DNA from: Omphalotus guepiniiformis
Taxonomy: Eukaryota > Basidiomycota > Agaricomycetes > Agaricales > Omphalotaceae
Length of the DNA stretch: 64,000 nucleotides
Direction: 5' to 3'
NCBI GenBank assembly: GCA_028554645.1
Contig: JAQOOI010000079.1
Span: 744,001 to 808,000 of the forward strand
The notes under the pieces are model-generated. The model was not told where the DNA came from and made no database searches. It saw only the letters and a list, made by a program, of their open reading frames with translations. Positions 21,129 to 33,439 of the stretch are shown piece after piece. Every line of letters starts with the position of its first letter. Positions within the stretch are counted from its first letter, which is position 1. The translations under genes were made by a program, and so were the position numbers.

Positions 21129-23938
21129 ATGACGATAGTATTGGGGTCTTTCAACTATCTAACCCGAAAACAACAGGTCGATCTACCTTGCGCCTTCTTT
21201 GCCAAAGGACTTTGCCCGCGAGGTGATGCATGTATATTTGTTCATGAAAAGGTACGCATACGCGCACAAATCTATCGCGAATGGAATCTGAAACAGTACT
21301 GCTTACACACAGGTTCAATCTTCTTCTCTGTGTCGTTTTTGGAGTACTGGAACTTGCCGATATGGAGCCAATTGTCGCAATTTGCATGAAGGATCACCTC
21401 CTTTGACAGAAGATGCTTTGGCTGCAACAGTGAGTTGAGGTCTAAAACATTGGTATATGTCTTCGTAGCTTAGTCTATTAGATGCAGAAGAATTTGAGCA
21501 TCGCAGGCCCTGCGAACGACGCATCCGATGAGCAAGTGCTGGAGGTGGCATTCGAACCGTGCCGTGCATGGCTGAAAGGAACTTGTCGATTCGGAGAAAA
21601 GTGCTGGTACCCTCACGAGTACCCTCCTGCAAATGCTATTGAGGAACCAGACGACGTTCGCACCCTTCTTCTCTGCCGTGGAGTAACTTCCTTAAAATCA
21701 GCTTCCAGGCCTCATCTACAACTTTCGGCGAAAATCATACCGTGCTATCTTCTACGAAAATTGTTCTATCGCACGGTGGGGCAATACGATCGATATGTAC
21801 CGGGTTCGAGTCGCAGCGTATAACTATTAGCAACGTCCCATCCAACGCAAAAGATCACCACCTCCAAGCACTCGCCGCTATGTTCGAGAACTGCAAGGTC
21901 CTTCGCAGAGATTTGGATAAAGAAAAGGCAACACTTCATTTTGAAGACCCATCTCATGCAACAGCCGCGTTGGCTATCGTAGACGGCTATGCAATCAAAG
22001 GAGTCGAGGTGTCCGCCAAACTCGACCTTTCATCTACGACTTCAGCGGGGAACATCCGCTTCGAGTCGTCTTTGGCTTTCAATTTCCCTCGTCCTTCCAA
22101 GACTGCTACTGTGAGATATGCGAATACTGCTGCGGCGTATGCTGCTATTGGAGGATTGCTTGGAGTAACTATTTGGAACCATAAGTTGCACGCTTTTCGA
22201 CCTGGGGCTTCGTTTGATAACCCGTACCGGACAATTGTCAAGATTCAGAATATCCCGGTCGGCAAACGATCGTATGATGTGGAGAATGTGCTTGAGTTTG
22301 TGCTTGGTGTAGGTGGCCATGTTACTTCAATGGAACGTACAGGGAGGGTGGACGAAGATAAGGTGGAGGAACTGCTCACTCCTATTCTGGAACGATACGG
22401 TTCTTTGCAGCACTTGCGAATTCAACCAGAGATCCCCGGTGATAGGTTGTGTAGGGGTTGGGCAGTGTTTAGCGATCAAGACTCTACGGCTTCGGCGTAT
22501 GATGGTCTTCAGCGGGATCCACCAACTTTCAACGACGCTCCCCTACGATCGAAACTCAACCTTTCTGTATCCTACCTCATCCGTCGAGAACAGTACGATG
22601 TTCAAAGTGATGCTATAACATGGATCAATGAGAACATTCCAGACACACTTAACTTGAAGATCAACGACCAGGCGGGAAGAAAGGAAGTCATTCTACGAAT
22701 TTTTGGCGACACTTTCCATACGCTGAAGCAGTTCAAAGGGCAGGTGGATACTGCTCTTGCTGGCAAGACTTGGAAGAGGAATAATGAGTCTGCTCCTGTG
22801 TGGCATGAGTACTTCATGACGGCGGAAGGCGTAGAGGCGGTCAAGGAAATTGCGGAAGATACGCGGACTTACATACATGGCGACATCCTTCGACGTCAAG
22901 TTGTGATTTTTGGAACGGAGAATAGGCAGGCTAGGGCCCAGCGGCACCTTGAAAGCCTTTTGAATCGTCAGGCGCTACAGACGCATACCGTTCCAATCAC
23001 CAGGGCACTTTTTGGTTACTTCAAAGCTGGGGGGCTGCATCGCCTGAAAGAGAAGCTCCCGAGTGCAGGGTTGAATGAAAAACGACAATGTATTTCCGCT
23101 CAGGGGGAAGGTGTAGCTGTTTTGCGAGCTCTGCATACTGCGATTGATGCTGCGAAGGCTGATCTCCGCCAGAAGATGGCTCATACCGAGGTGACGTGTC
23201 CTGCGTGTTTTTCGGAAGTCGCAGATCCTATCACCCTTCCTTGTGGTCATGCTTATTGCATGGACTGTATCTCTCACTATGTCGTAACGTCTGCGCATTC
23301 GCGAGATGGACCTTTTCCTATCACCTGCATAGGAAACGACGCTTCGTGCGAGCAACCTATACCGCTCGACATTTTTCACCGGTTCCTCAAATCAGAGGAA
23401 TACAGAATATTTGTCGAAAATGCGTTTCACTTTTACATTCGTGCTAGGCCTAATGTGTTTAGGTTCTGTCCGACGCCGAATTGCGCGCAGATATATCGGA
23501 TACCTGAGGGGGTGGAGGAATCTGCAGCTCGAAGAAGAAAGATACCGTTGCAGTGGATTTTGAGGTGCCCGGAATGTTTTGTGAGGATATGTACGGTTTG
23601 TCATCAGGAGCATCATGAGGGAATGACGTGCGAGGAGTATGAGGAGGAGAAGAGGGGTGGGGATCGATTGTTTCGGAGGTGGATGGATAGACGGGGGGCG
23701 AAAGAGTGTCCGGGTTGTCGGTGTAAGCGTCAATTTTGGTTTTTCGTTAAAGGCTTCCTCTGTTTACGTTCCTCTCTTCTTCTCAACAGCGGCTATCGAG
23801 AGAACTGAGGGATGCAACCACGTTCAGTGCACCTCATGCAAGGCTCATTTTTGTTGGGTCTGTTTACATAGGTCGGCCACGTCAGACGAAATTTATGGTC
23901 ATCTTCGGTCCGTTCATGGAGGGATTGGATTGGATTGA
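21129..23938 (+). CDS. CCCH zinc-finger, RBR-type E3 ubiquitin ligase
   Basis: Exon 1 (from about 21129 to 21251) encodes CCCH finger 1 (CAFFAKGLCPRGDACIFVHE). Exon 2 (21313-21429) encodes finger 2 (CRFWSTGTCRYGANCRNLHE). Exon 3 starts at 21482 with finger 3 (CRAWLKGTCRFGEKCWYPHE). A long exon, in frame to about 23722, holds RRM-like and KH-like regions (ITISNVPSN, IVKIQNIPVG), RING1 (CPACFSEVADPITLPCGHAY) and an IBR (FCPTPNCAQIY, CPECFVRICTVCHQEHH). The last intron starts after CPGCR; the final exon completes RING2 with the likely catalytic Cys in GCNHVQC. This is the architecture of an RNA-binding RBR ligase: E2-dependent ubiquitin transfer via a RING2 thioester. The exon 3/long-exon junction (about 21650-21790) has no canonical intron of normal length that I could fit, and the true start may be upstream of 21129 because the first frame begins near a possible acceptor at 21176. 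Confidence 0.85.
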
Positions 23939-24300
23939 GTAAGGATATCTGCCAGAATCAGACATAGATCGTGTACTACTGTACGATTAATTAGCATCAC
24001 TTTTCTCCGATACGGATATTAGGTCCAAAGTCTGATCTCAAGAGCCATTGCACTGCCACCGATTCCTCGTTCTCCGGAACTATCACGACCTCAGTCATTC
24101 TGACATACAACCTCCCAAAACCCTGCCGACTACGTTTTCCAAACTACGGTGAACGTTACTGGCGTCAGTATTAACAGCATGAGGACCCGGACTAGTCTTG
24201 CCCAACGTGAGGATCGAAGGCTGCACCTGGTGCAGCAACACACAATTCACCGTCTGCCTCGTTGAATCGGGGCACTAAAAGCGTCGACGAAATATCTTCA
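23939..24300. other. Intergenic
   Basis: About 360 bp between the RBR ligase and the HET-domain gene. No coding signal seen. Confidence 0.5.
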
Positions 24301-26430
24301 ATGCGCGTGTCTCAAAAGGCCTGTTTGCCTAGAGTCGCTGTCGAGAAATTTGGAATGAAGTGTCCAAGGTATCAGTGTTTCAAGAGTCGCTTCAAGTCTA
24401 TCGCTGGAGGTTCCTGGACTTGTTGGATGCCCTGTCATAGGGTAAGTCAAACTGGAAGTACTCGCAAAACATTCTGAACATTTTGTACTTAGGTGAAAGC
24501 GTGTCAATCAACAACAACTGAATTGCCAGGCGAGATGAAAGTATCGAAACAAGAGGCCGCATCCTCATCAGTACCCGAAATCGAGATGACTGACAGAGGT
24601 ACAGATCAAAGTGTCCCTGTCACCGTCCCGTACTCTGGCGCTGCTGTTGTAGAAGGCGAGGGTGGAACGGAATCTGCAGTCTTAACGACATCTGGTGTTC
24701 GAGTTGTTCAAAGAAGCGCAGCACACGATGGTCCCTGTTTCCCTCTTGCCGAGTATCATCCAGAGGGGAAGCGAGTCGAAGATAGCACGCCAAGTGTTCC
24801 AGATCTCCCTCCAAGTGCAGGCGAAATCATTTTTTGCAAATCCCTCTCCGATTTGGTATCAGCCGCCGAGCACTACGACAGGATTGACCTCACCCAATAT
24901 TCTACTCCCGAGCGGTATCGCTTCATCGACTGTGCCAAATTCGTCATTGACGATGACCTTTGTATTTGGGAAACACCTCAGCTACCATGGGAGCAATACG
25001 TTGCTATCTCTCATATATGGAAGAGTCTACCCCCGGAGCTTGACAGTAAGCTCTCTGTGCGGGGTGACTTTCTCGTGGATTGTGAAGAACGCGATGACGG
25101 AGAGCCAGTCAGTATAGATGTCTTACGATATACCTGTCTGGCCTCTCTTCATACCGGAGTCCGCCTCTTGTGGATGGACAGGCTATCCATCTTGCAAACG
25201 CCTTCGGAGAAAGGAACGCAAGATAAACGATGGCAGATCATGCGCATGTATGATGTTTACAAAGGCTGCAGTACTTGCTTCGTTCTCCCCGCCGGGCTGA
25301 GGCGCTATCCCATGAAATTCGAAGAGACCGACTGGATTGAGCGTGCTTGGACGTTTCAGGAAGTTATGGTCGCACCAGTGGTGAAGGTGCTCTACACCGA
25401 CTACGTTGGATCACCGCCCGAGATGTTCGTTCATAGCATGCACATCGAAGAGTATTTCAAGGCACAGCTGCGTATTTTTGGCGATGATCGTGATGGCTCA
25501 CAGGAGCGCCGACAACGATTCGTGCAGGCCTTAGACAGTCGCCAGTATTATCGAGACCCAACTTTTGAGCAGCTTGCGCGGTACCGATATGTCTGGGAGC
25601 ATGTGCAATGGCGCACAGCTGCGTATCCAGTTGACGTTGTTTTTAGCGTGATGGGTCTCTTGGGGGTTACGCTCGATCCAGCCCAGTTTACCAAAGAAGA
25701 TCGTCTCAAAGCTACCATTGCGATGGCACAAGAGCTGCTGCTCAAGGACAATAGTCAGAATACTTGCATCGAGATTCCGCTTTGGAGGAGGATATCGACT
25801 TCTGAGTTGACTGGAGGAAACGTGAAAGAGTACATGATGGAGATGCCTGACCGCGTACGTCTACAAGAGCTAGAGACGAAATTGGACAAACGATCGCTGC
25901 GTCGCTTCGCATTTGCTACGTACGTCAGTTTCGAGTCTGGACTCGGAGTAGAAGAGAATGAAGTGGAGGACAAAGATTTGGAAAGGTTGAGAGATACGAA
26001 GGGCGTAATCTGGGCAAGTGAGCCCGATGACGAGGCTAGAAAGCGGTTCCTTGCTGCCTCCGACAAGCTCGACATAACAACGAAGTCCAGAAGGAAAGCA
26101 GATCGCGTTGCGGCCACTATTCCAGCAGAAGAAATGCGTAGAGCGTTTAATCAGGGTCAACAGAATGGTCAGAGGGTGCTCTTCAGAACACCAGGCAAGG
26201 TGGTGATAGAGCTTTGCCGTGATTTGCTTCCTTCTACGCCTTCTGAAAGGACTACTACCGTTGGTTCTCCGTCCTCGGAGCACGTTCTTGGATGGTGCGT
26301 TCAATCTGCTTTGTGGGTCAGAATTGGAAAATATGCGGGCTCTTATAGGAATCGGGATGGGTTTGATCGAGATAGAATTAGATCCTTACCGGTTCCTATG
26401 ATCACTCTTTGGAAGTTCCGTGTCCCATAA
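24301..26430 (+). CDS. HET-domain (heterokaryon incompatibility) protein
   Basis: Exon 1 24301-24441 and exon 2 24493-26430, joined across a 51-nt intron (GTAAGT...TTAG), phase 0. The HET signature is clear: YVAISHIWKSLPPE (near residue 216), LLWMDRLSILQ, DKRWQIMRMYDVYKGCSTCF, and the C-terminal block WIERAWTFQEVM (near 330). HET proteins act in allorecognition and programmed cell death on hyphal fusion; in basidiomycetes most members have no assigned partner. The region after the HET domain (about 330 aa) is not recognised. The N terminus has a cluster of Cys residues (KCPRYQC, CWMPCHR). An alternative start is an ATG at about 24534, which would skip exon 1. The SHIWxS spacing differs slightly from the usual S.xWG. 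Confidence 0.85.
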
Positions 26431-26812
26431 CTTACTTTCGCTGTGTTTTTGAGGCAGTTTCAGCTGCTGCTCCGTGTCGGCTCCATGCTGCTGTTCGAGG
26501 AGAGAATACTAGGACTCTTTCGACTATGTCTTTCGTTCATAGATACAACATTCCTTGCATACTGTAGTAAATGATATATCAAATCTTGAATGATGCTAAG
26601 TATAAATATGAATAGCACACCAATTTAGCACATCGGTTCGTCGATGTGACATGGTCACTGACGTTCACCTTTCCAATTGCTAGGATCATAATACTGCCTC
26701 TCCCGAGCCTCTCAAACATTTTCTCTACGCGTCCGACTGCTCAAGAGGCCAGTTGTATTATACACATCATTTTGTTTTGTGTTCTTAACTACCCGACAAA
26801 ACTTGGACGAAA
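26431..26812. other. Intergenic
   Basis: About 380 bp with AT-rich sequence (26560-26630) and pyrimidine-rich sequence close to the next start codon. It probably contains the HET 3' end and the DUF202 promoter. Confidence 0.5.
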
Positions 26813-27734
26813 ATGACATCTTGTATGCCTTCCACGTCTCTTGGCTCTCAATCTCAGTCGCTACCTACTGGCCCAAGCACGTCATTTGAGGAACCTTCAG
26901 GACCTCAGATACCGAATACTTCTCGCCCGAGTTCGCCCAAACTACCAGCCTTGAAGTCTACTATGTCTCAAAATGCAGGCAAGTTGGCCAGCGAGAATGT
27001 GGCGGATGACATTACGACTACGAAACGGACTTCACGGGTCGACCAGGATGGTAGTGATGACGAAGAAGTGTTAGTCAGGAACTCGGAGAACAGTGTTGGG
27101 GATCCCCGGGGTGGTGCATCTCGTTCAAACGCCAATGGGTCAAGAATACCAACAACTCAATCTCAACCACCCAGACGGCGCATTTTACCTATGCTGTCTA
27201 CGTATCGTCCGGCGTTGGTGCTTGAAAATACTGGAAGTGTCGCTCGAGACCATCTAGCTTCTGAGAGGACGTTTCTGGCGTATGTGAGAACGAGTTTGGC
27301 TATTGCTTCCACCGGCGTGGGTGAGTATCGTTTTTTGTTTACACAGAGTGACGCAGTGCTTATAGTCGTGTTTCCTCTTGCTAGCATTAGTGCAACTCTT
27401 CACTGTATCCGTGGTCACCAGTCCGAGCGATTCCAACACAATATCCGTGTCTCCGGTCGGAACACAGATCGAAAAGTATGCAAGGCCGCTGGGCTCGACG
27501 GCTGTAGGGTTTGGGATTGTAGTTCTTCTAATAGGTATGTTGTTGCTTCCCTCCACCAATGTCTACAGCCAGTTTACTCGCGAACAAAAACCCGCAGGCT
27601 CTGCACGATATTTTACAGTCCAGCATTCACTTACGCAAGGCAGATTCCCACCTGCGAGATTGTTCATGGCAGGGATTGCACTTCCTCTTACGGTTATCAT
27701 CACTGTGGTGTTTGCAGCGTTACTCTCAAAATAA
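26813..27734 (+). CDS. DUF202 domain integral membrane protein
   Basis: Three exons: 26813-27320, 27385-27534 and 27598-27734, with introns of 64 and 63 nt. A long Ser/Pro-rich, probably disordered N terminus (about 140 aa) is followed by the DUF202 hallmark ENTGSVARDHLASERTFLAY, then VRTSLAIASTGVALVQLF. Three hydrophobic segments follow (TSLAIASTGVALVQLF, STAVGFGIVVLLIG, IALPLTVIITVVFAALL). DUF202 proteins are small three-helix membrane proteins found alone in bacteria and as the membrane part of fungal VTC vacuolar transporter chaperones. This one has no SPX or polymerase domain, so it is a stand-alone member, likely in vacuole or ER membranes. The function is not known. Confidence 0.85.
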
Positions 27735-28984
27735 CGAGATCCCCTGGAGCCTCTCAGAGGCGAAAGGTTATCGGGAAGAGGTTCGAGTGGCGCCTGCCGT
27801 AGCTTATCATGAACCGCGAAGAACGAAGAATACCCAGCCGGGTATACGTTTGTCTTCACATCGTGCAAGCAACCTTGTAGATTTTTACCGACTCAAACGT
27901 GCAAAGCTCAGTCCCTGGAGCTTGTGGAATGGAGCGTCATCTGAGTGTACCGCCTTGGTCTTTATGGGCTACGACCAGCGACATCACTGTACTCATCTGC
28001 AGGACATGTACGAACTCGTCTTGTTCCTCGCCGCTGTGGTGGAATTCGTTACGTGCTACGTAAAAAGTTGGGGAAGGAATGTAGATTAAGGTTGTAAAAC
28101 ATAGGCGAATGCCGACTGTCCAAATTGAAAGTTATTGGGTGAGCGCAGCGAAGCCAATATAAGAGGTGACCCAAAATCCGTTGCACAGCCACCGTGCGCG
28201 TCGACATATGGGGAAAGGGCTGCAGCTCGGTCTGGACCAGTCTTACTAATATACACGGGTTTCAAGCTTTCAAGGCTTTCTTCAGTTCTACATCAACCTT
28301 CCGACGCTTTTACACTTCAAATTACAATCAGACATAGTGTATCTTCATATGTGTATGATCCTCAAAGATGTTATTGGGTAAAATACACATGAAGTTACCT
28401 GATATCATGATATATGGTGGCCTCAGTGCCAGTGTAAACTTTTTGAACTCGGACACTTTCTACAGAGTAAGTATCAAAGTAGGTGTATAGAGTAAAGGTG
28501 TCTATGTTCCAATTTATGCAGCCATGGATGCCCCCAGGTGGATCTGTTCTAGTGAACAAGATATCAGTGACCTTCAGGATTGATCCGTCTTCTTAGCAGC
28601 AATAAAGGCATCAAAACTAGATACTGTTTTTTTCTATGTCTAAGCCAAGGTACAGACTCTAACAGGAAGGGTCTGTCTAAAACTTTACAGTGGTATCAAG
28701 ATTCAAAACCTTATGGCACGGAGTAGTCACTACCAGGATCTCTTGGTATACACTGCTGTATGGGCACTGTACTGCGATTACCCATCATGCAGTGGGAGAC
28801 CTGGCTCCTAATGCAAATTAATCCTGGTTAATAAATCCTGGACAAGAAGCTTCGTCAATCATTTTATGATTTGTATGTAAAGTAGGAGAAGAATTTAGAG
28901 TGAGGTTACCACGCGTTATTTGTCACTATGGACGCGTAAATCGCGTCTTTGTCTCCAACCAGTGCCACTGAGACAAAGAACAAG
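27735..28984. other. Intergenic, 1.25 kb
   Basis: Open frames at 27559-28089 and 28135-28392 have no motif and unusual composition, and are taken as chance. The 28400-28900 stretch is AT-rich with short near-repeats of CCTGG and TACTGT. No gene seen. Confidence 0.5.
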
Positions 28985-31900
28985 ATGGCACATCTCAACC
29001 CTTATTTATCCTATTATCGACCTGTAAACCCTCCGCCGCCTCGTACTATTTATGAAATTGAAGCTCACCAGAGCTTTCCTCGACAATTACCTCGCATTCC
29101 AGAATTGACCTTTCGAGAGCCTCACCAGCACCCGGTATCTCACCCGGTGCCTCATCCAGTACCACCGCCAATGCCAATGACTAGACCTTCGTATATTGCT
29201 CCGAATAATGATAACTCGCCAATATCTGCATCATCAGTATCAATCGACTTTTTAGCGTCAAAAATCATGTCAGCAATCAGTCCCCTTCTCCTCGAGCATC
29301 AATCCACCACGAGCGCACGTCTGGAATCACTAGAAAATTCTTTTCAAAGAGCTGTTCAGCCTCTCACTACCGACGTGAAAAATCTAGAACAGAGGTCCAA
29401 GGGCGATATGGATCGCATTCAGGAGCTACTTAGGCAGACGAATGTAGCGTTGCAGCAAAGTCATCGCATGCAGACGAAATTGGCGAAAAGCCTCGTGGAT
29501 AGGGTTTCTTCGCTGGAAGATGTGATTGGGCGAAGGGAGGATAACAGTCAGGCAACCACGTTGGTTCAGAGGTTGGATTCAGTTAGTTTTACAGTTGAGG
29601 AGTTGCTAGAGAGGGCCAGAGACCCGTATGCTGCTTGTGGTAAGTCCCAGCGCGTTAGTCTCTAAACATGCTTTTTCTTTTTGCTAACTGACGCGTTAGA
29701 AGTTTCCCCGTTGATGCAAAAACATGATATGCCGATATTTGGCACACCAGAACCAAGTATAAGACCAGGTGAGTTTGTGTCTTGACAGCCATTTCATGCG
29801 CCTACACGAGCGTCTGCAGTCGTTCGACACGAGATGGGCACTAGCCCCATCAAAGGCTACCAAAGCCCCTTCGTCGAGCCTTCTGGACAGAGCGGACAAG
29901 AACATTTTGGCAGTAAGTAGCGATTGCTTCGGATTTTAAGTAGATGAACCTATGCTGAGCGTCGACTTTGTTCATTAGGATTTGGTAAGTAGCTTGTTTT
30001 CAAACACGGGCATTGTTATAATGGCATGTATGCGTTGCAGATTTGCTTCCTGCTCAGCACGAAGTAGAAATTGCTCTTACCCAAGATACGAGTACGACCC
30101 TTTCTACAGCCCAAACCCCAGATCCATCCAGGCGCAGCACACCAGAATCTAGAGGTCAGCTTATAGTTATTTTTCAAGGCTTGCAACTTGACACGGTATT
30201 CTCATCTAGGTTCTCACCACGAAAACGATGAGAGTACTGTAGTAGGAAGTGAATTGCGTTCCTCGATGCTTCCGGGCTCTCAGGTGGATCGTTCCGAGTC
30301 GAGGTCTCCATGTCAGCTCACTTCAGCAGAGTCCACTAGAATCAATGGCGGTGAGGATTCAATGTATCATTTAGTTCTCGGCGTGTTGTTCTAATGATAT
30401 TAACAGCTCGTTCGTCCAATTCCCCATCAAGTGAGTGTTTTCCCTAACAACAGTTCCTTGTATCAATGAACGGATGCGCATTGCAGATGATATGACCCGA
30501 ACTTTGGTTGAACAAAGTCAAAGGAGGAAATCTGCTATTCCATCCGAACAAGGTTTGGTTCCATCCAGTGCAAGTACGGAAGATCCTTCTACGTCCTTAC
30601 CCATTGCCTCTGTTTCCCATCATGAAGGAGATGAAACAGGGGTTGCACCCTCCTCCCTCAATGTTCTTGCCCCATGCTTAGGGTTCCTGTCACCTGCATT
30701 CGATTCGCCAATGGCAGATTCACTCTCAGTCCCTACGCTCCCAATGGCTACCCAACCTGCAGAGACTCCGTCAACGCAGTCGAGCGGGGAGATCTTCACA
30801 ACAGCAGCTGCCACTGACGCGGAAGAAGACGATGTCCTCCCCGGACGGCCTTCCCACGTTCCATCCTCCCGGTCTCCGTCACCTGCGTTCGATTCGCCAA
30901 TGGAAGATTCATCTCTAGTCCCTTCGCTAGCAACAGTTGTTCAACCTGCAGAGACTCTGTCAACGCAGTCGAACAAGGAGACCTTCACGACGGCAGCTGC
31001 CAATGACGCGGAAAAAGATGATGCACTCTCCAGACGCAATTCCCACGTCCCGTCCTCGCGGTCTCTGTCAACTGCGTTAAAACTGCCAATGGAGGGTACA
31101 CAACCGCTTCCTTCGCCCCTAAATGATGTCCAACCTGCAGAGACTACGTCAATGCAGCTGAGTAAGGATACTTCAACGGAGACAGCTGCCACTAGTGAGG
31201 AAGATGATGACCTCTCCAGACTCGATTTCCATGTTCCGTCCTCGCGGTCAGCCTCACCTGCATTTAGCTCGCCAGTAAAAAGTCAACCAACCCCTACACC
31301 TACAAAGGTTGTCCAGCTTTCGGAGAGTTCGACAACACACTCGAAAAACGCAATTTCGACAGAAGCAACTTCCGAATCTCAGGATGTTTATATGTTGGGC
31401 GACAGTCAGATTAACAAGCGGAGTCATTCGCGAGCCCGTTCCTGTTCTTCGGAGGAAGAAGAGAACATTGTAGCTCAAATGACCACAGGCATCGAACATT
31501 CGCAGATAAAACAATCGCCTTCACAAAAAGAATTCTCATCCGCTTCCGCTCCTCCTAATGTTTTCCCCTCCACTTCTGGTAGCCAGCTAGATAAGCTGGG
31601 TATCATCGTTCCCTTCAGTCCAGTTTTGGGCCATTCGTATAGCTCATACAATTGCAAGCGCGAAGCGCTAGATAATATGAGTGAACTATCTGAACTGACT
31701 GAGCTAAGCTCGGTCGATACAGATATCCCGCCGGGCGAAAATGCGGGTGTTGCTGCTGTTGGAAGTCAGTGGACCGCGGGTGAAGGGGTTATCGATGGTG
31801 ACGAAGGCTCTAAGCCTCCCAAGCGGAGGAAGTTGACACACCATGGATCTGTGAAGAAGGAGGGGGAGAAAGGCGCTGGTGCTAGTGCCAGTGCTAGTAC

Positions 31901-32896
31901 TTCAGCGTCCGGGAACCAGAAAGGCCAGAAGGTTAAGGGAAAGGTAAAGGTCAAAAGAGAGTCTGCTGGGAAGCGTAGGAAATCAGCAGGTAAATCCCGT
32001 GTCAAGTGGCCGGTTAGAGTGTTAGATGAGGATGGGAATCATGGCAAGGTAAGTTCGTTTTTTTATATGCTTCCTTGTGTCGAGTGTGTGCTTACTGCGA
32101 GGATCGTTTAGTTCATTCAGTGCGACATGTACGTTTTGGATCTTGATACTCTCCAAGTATTATCTGATCTTTGTGGGGGACAGGTGCATGTTATGGTACC
32201 ATTGTGGATGTGTAGGGTTCGCAAACGATGACCCCCGACTAGGATCTGTGGATGCATATACATGCCCTCCTTGCGCGTGTGGAAAGTAAGCTCCATCATT
32301 CCTTCGCAGCCGATCCATTCTCGCTAACGAAATCTGTACATCATTACCCTCCAATTTATCTTCTGCTAGGCCATGTGAGTGTTATGACTGTCCATTCGTG
32401 TTACGAAACATGAGATTGATGCTGGTTTGACAGTGCCCTGCCCTGACATGAGCGAAGAAAAGTGTAGTCGGCCTGACTGTACAGCGCCGCGCGTTGAGAA
32501 CGAATTTTTCGTCTCGAGAATTATTGGTCGTAGAACAAGGGTTGAGGGCGGCATTGGGAAGAGTTACTTGTGGCTTATTAGATGGCTGAAGTGAGTGACA
32601 AATCCACTAGTTTTCTCTGAACATATGCTAACGTCGACTTTCTGTTGTTCTTTTCAATTACGACGTTACCTCTTTCATCTTCATTCCTTCTTCGCTGTTC
32701 AAGTTATCCTGTTTCCAAATCTACGTGGGAAGCTGAATCTTCCTTGGGCGGTGATTTCCGGCTGATTGAAAATTTCGGAGATGACCTTCGTGCGGAAGGT
32801 ATTGAGGATAATACAGCTGCCACGCTGTTGTTGCAAGAGGCTGTGGATGGTGGTTGGAATGCTGATGAACCCGATGTCATTCCAGTGGATACCTAG
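28985..32896 (+). CDS. PHD-like zinc finger plus chromodomain protein
   Basis: Start at the ATG at 28985 (the open frame reaches a TTG at 28949). Exons keep frame: 28985-29639, 29700-29768, 29820-29912, a candidate 6-nt exon 29979-29984, 30041-30154, 30210-30350, 30407-30430, 30487-32048, 32112-32128, 32184-32285, a candidate 5-nt exon 32370-32374, 32434-32590 and 32704-32896. The N-terminal third is Pro-rich then coiled coil. The large exon holds four degenerate repeats of about 60 aa with PAET, EEDD and HVPSSRS. A basic region precedes a PHD-like finger, FIQCDMCMLWYHCGCVGF..YTCPPC, which lacks the first CxC ligand pair of a classic PHD. The C terminus has a chromodomain: EFFVSRIIGRRTRV..YLWLIRWLNYPVSKSTWE..LIENF. 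The product is probably a nuclear reader of histone marks; the aromatic cage residue set was not verified. Confidence 0.8.
30675..31410 (+). repeat. Degenerate in-frame repeats in chromodomain gene
   Basis: Four units of about 180-190 bp encode PAFDSPM/PVK, QPAET, TAAxxDAEEDD and HVPSSRS in the same order. The middle two are most alike. The repeat lies wholly inside one exon and keeps frame, so copy-number change would alter linker length only. Confidence 0.7.
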
Positions 32897-33439
32897 GTGA
32901 GAAGATAACATCACTTCGCCAATTGGGTGTGGATTTGAACGTGCTCTTTGGGGTCTTTAGCTTTGGGCGCTCAATACTTTACCTCGACTTAATTCTTCCA
33001 GAACGCAGTAGTTACGTTCTGCTATCATTCTATCCATATACATGCATAGTACACATATCATACTTCTCCTTGCTAAATACGTGTATATAGCTGGCATCCA
33101 CTGTATCGTCGTCCAAAACGAATAAAGTAGACGAACTGAAGACGAACTGAAGCCGCAGTCGAGTGGGCACGTCAAATTTCCCCCCACCCAATGACCCCCA
33201 CCTTCGGCCTGGAAAAGTTGCATTTGAGCGCTCGCCTCTTGTTCTGCGGGCGCCTACCTTGAAGTTGCAGCACGAAAAGGCCGAGATAAACCGACACTGC
33301 AGTCTATTTCAATATTTAACAATCGTGTACCGCGCGTCGCGTTACTGCACATGGAATAGGTACATTATTCTTAATCCCCTCATTATCACTTCGTCAATAT
33401 ACTTTTTCGAAGCCGCTACGGATCTTCTCACGTCTAAGT
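32897..33439. other. Intergenic, tail-to-tail
   Basis: About 540 bp between the chromodomain gene and the left MFS transporter gene, which ends at 33440 on the minus strand. No coding signal seen. Confidence 0.5.

Noticed and set aside
27559..28089. 176-codon ORF overlapping the last DUF202 exon
   Set aside because: The first part is an out-of-frame shadow of the DUF202 exon and the rest has no motif.
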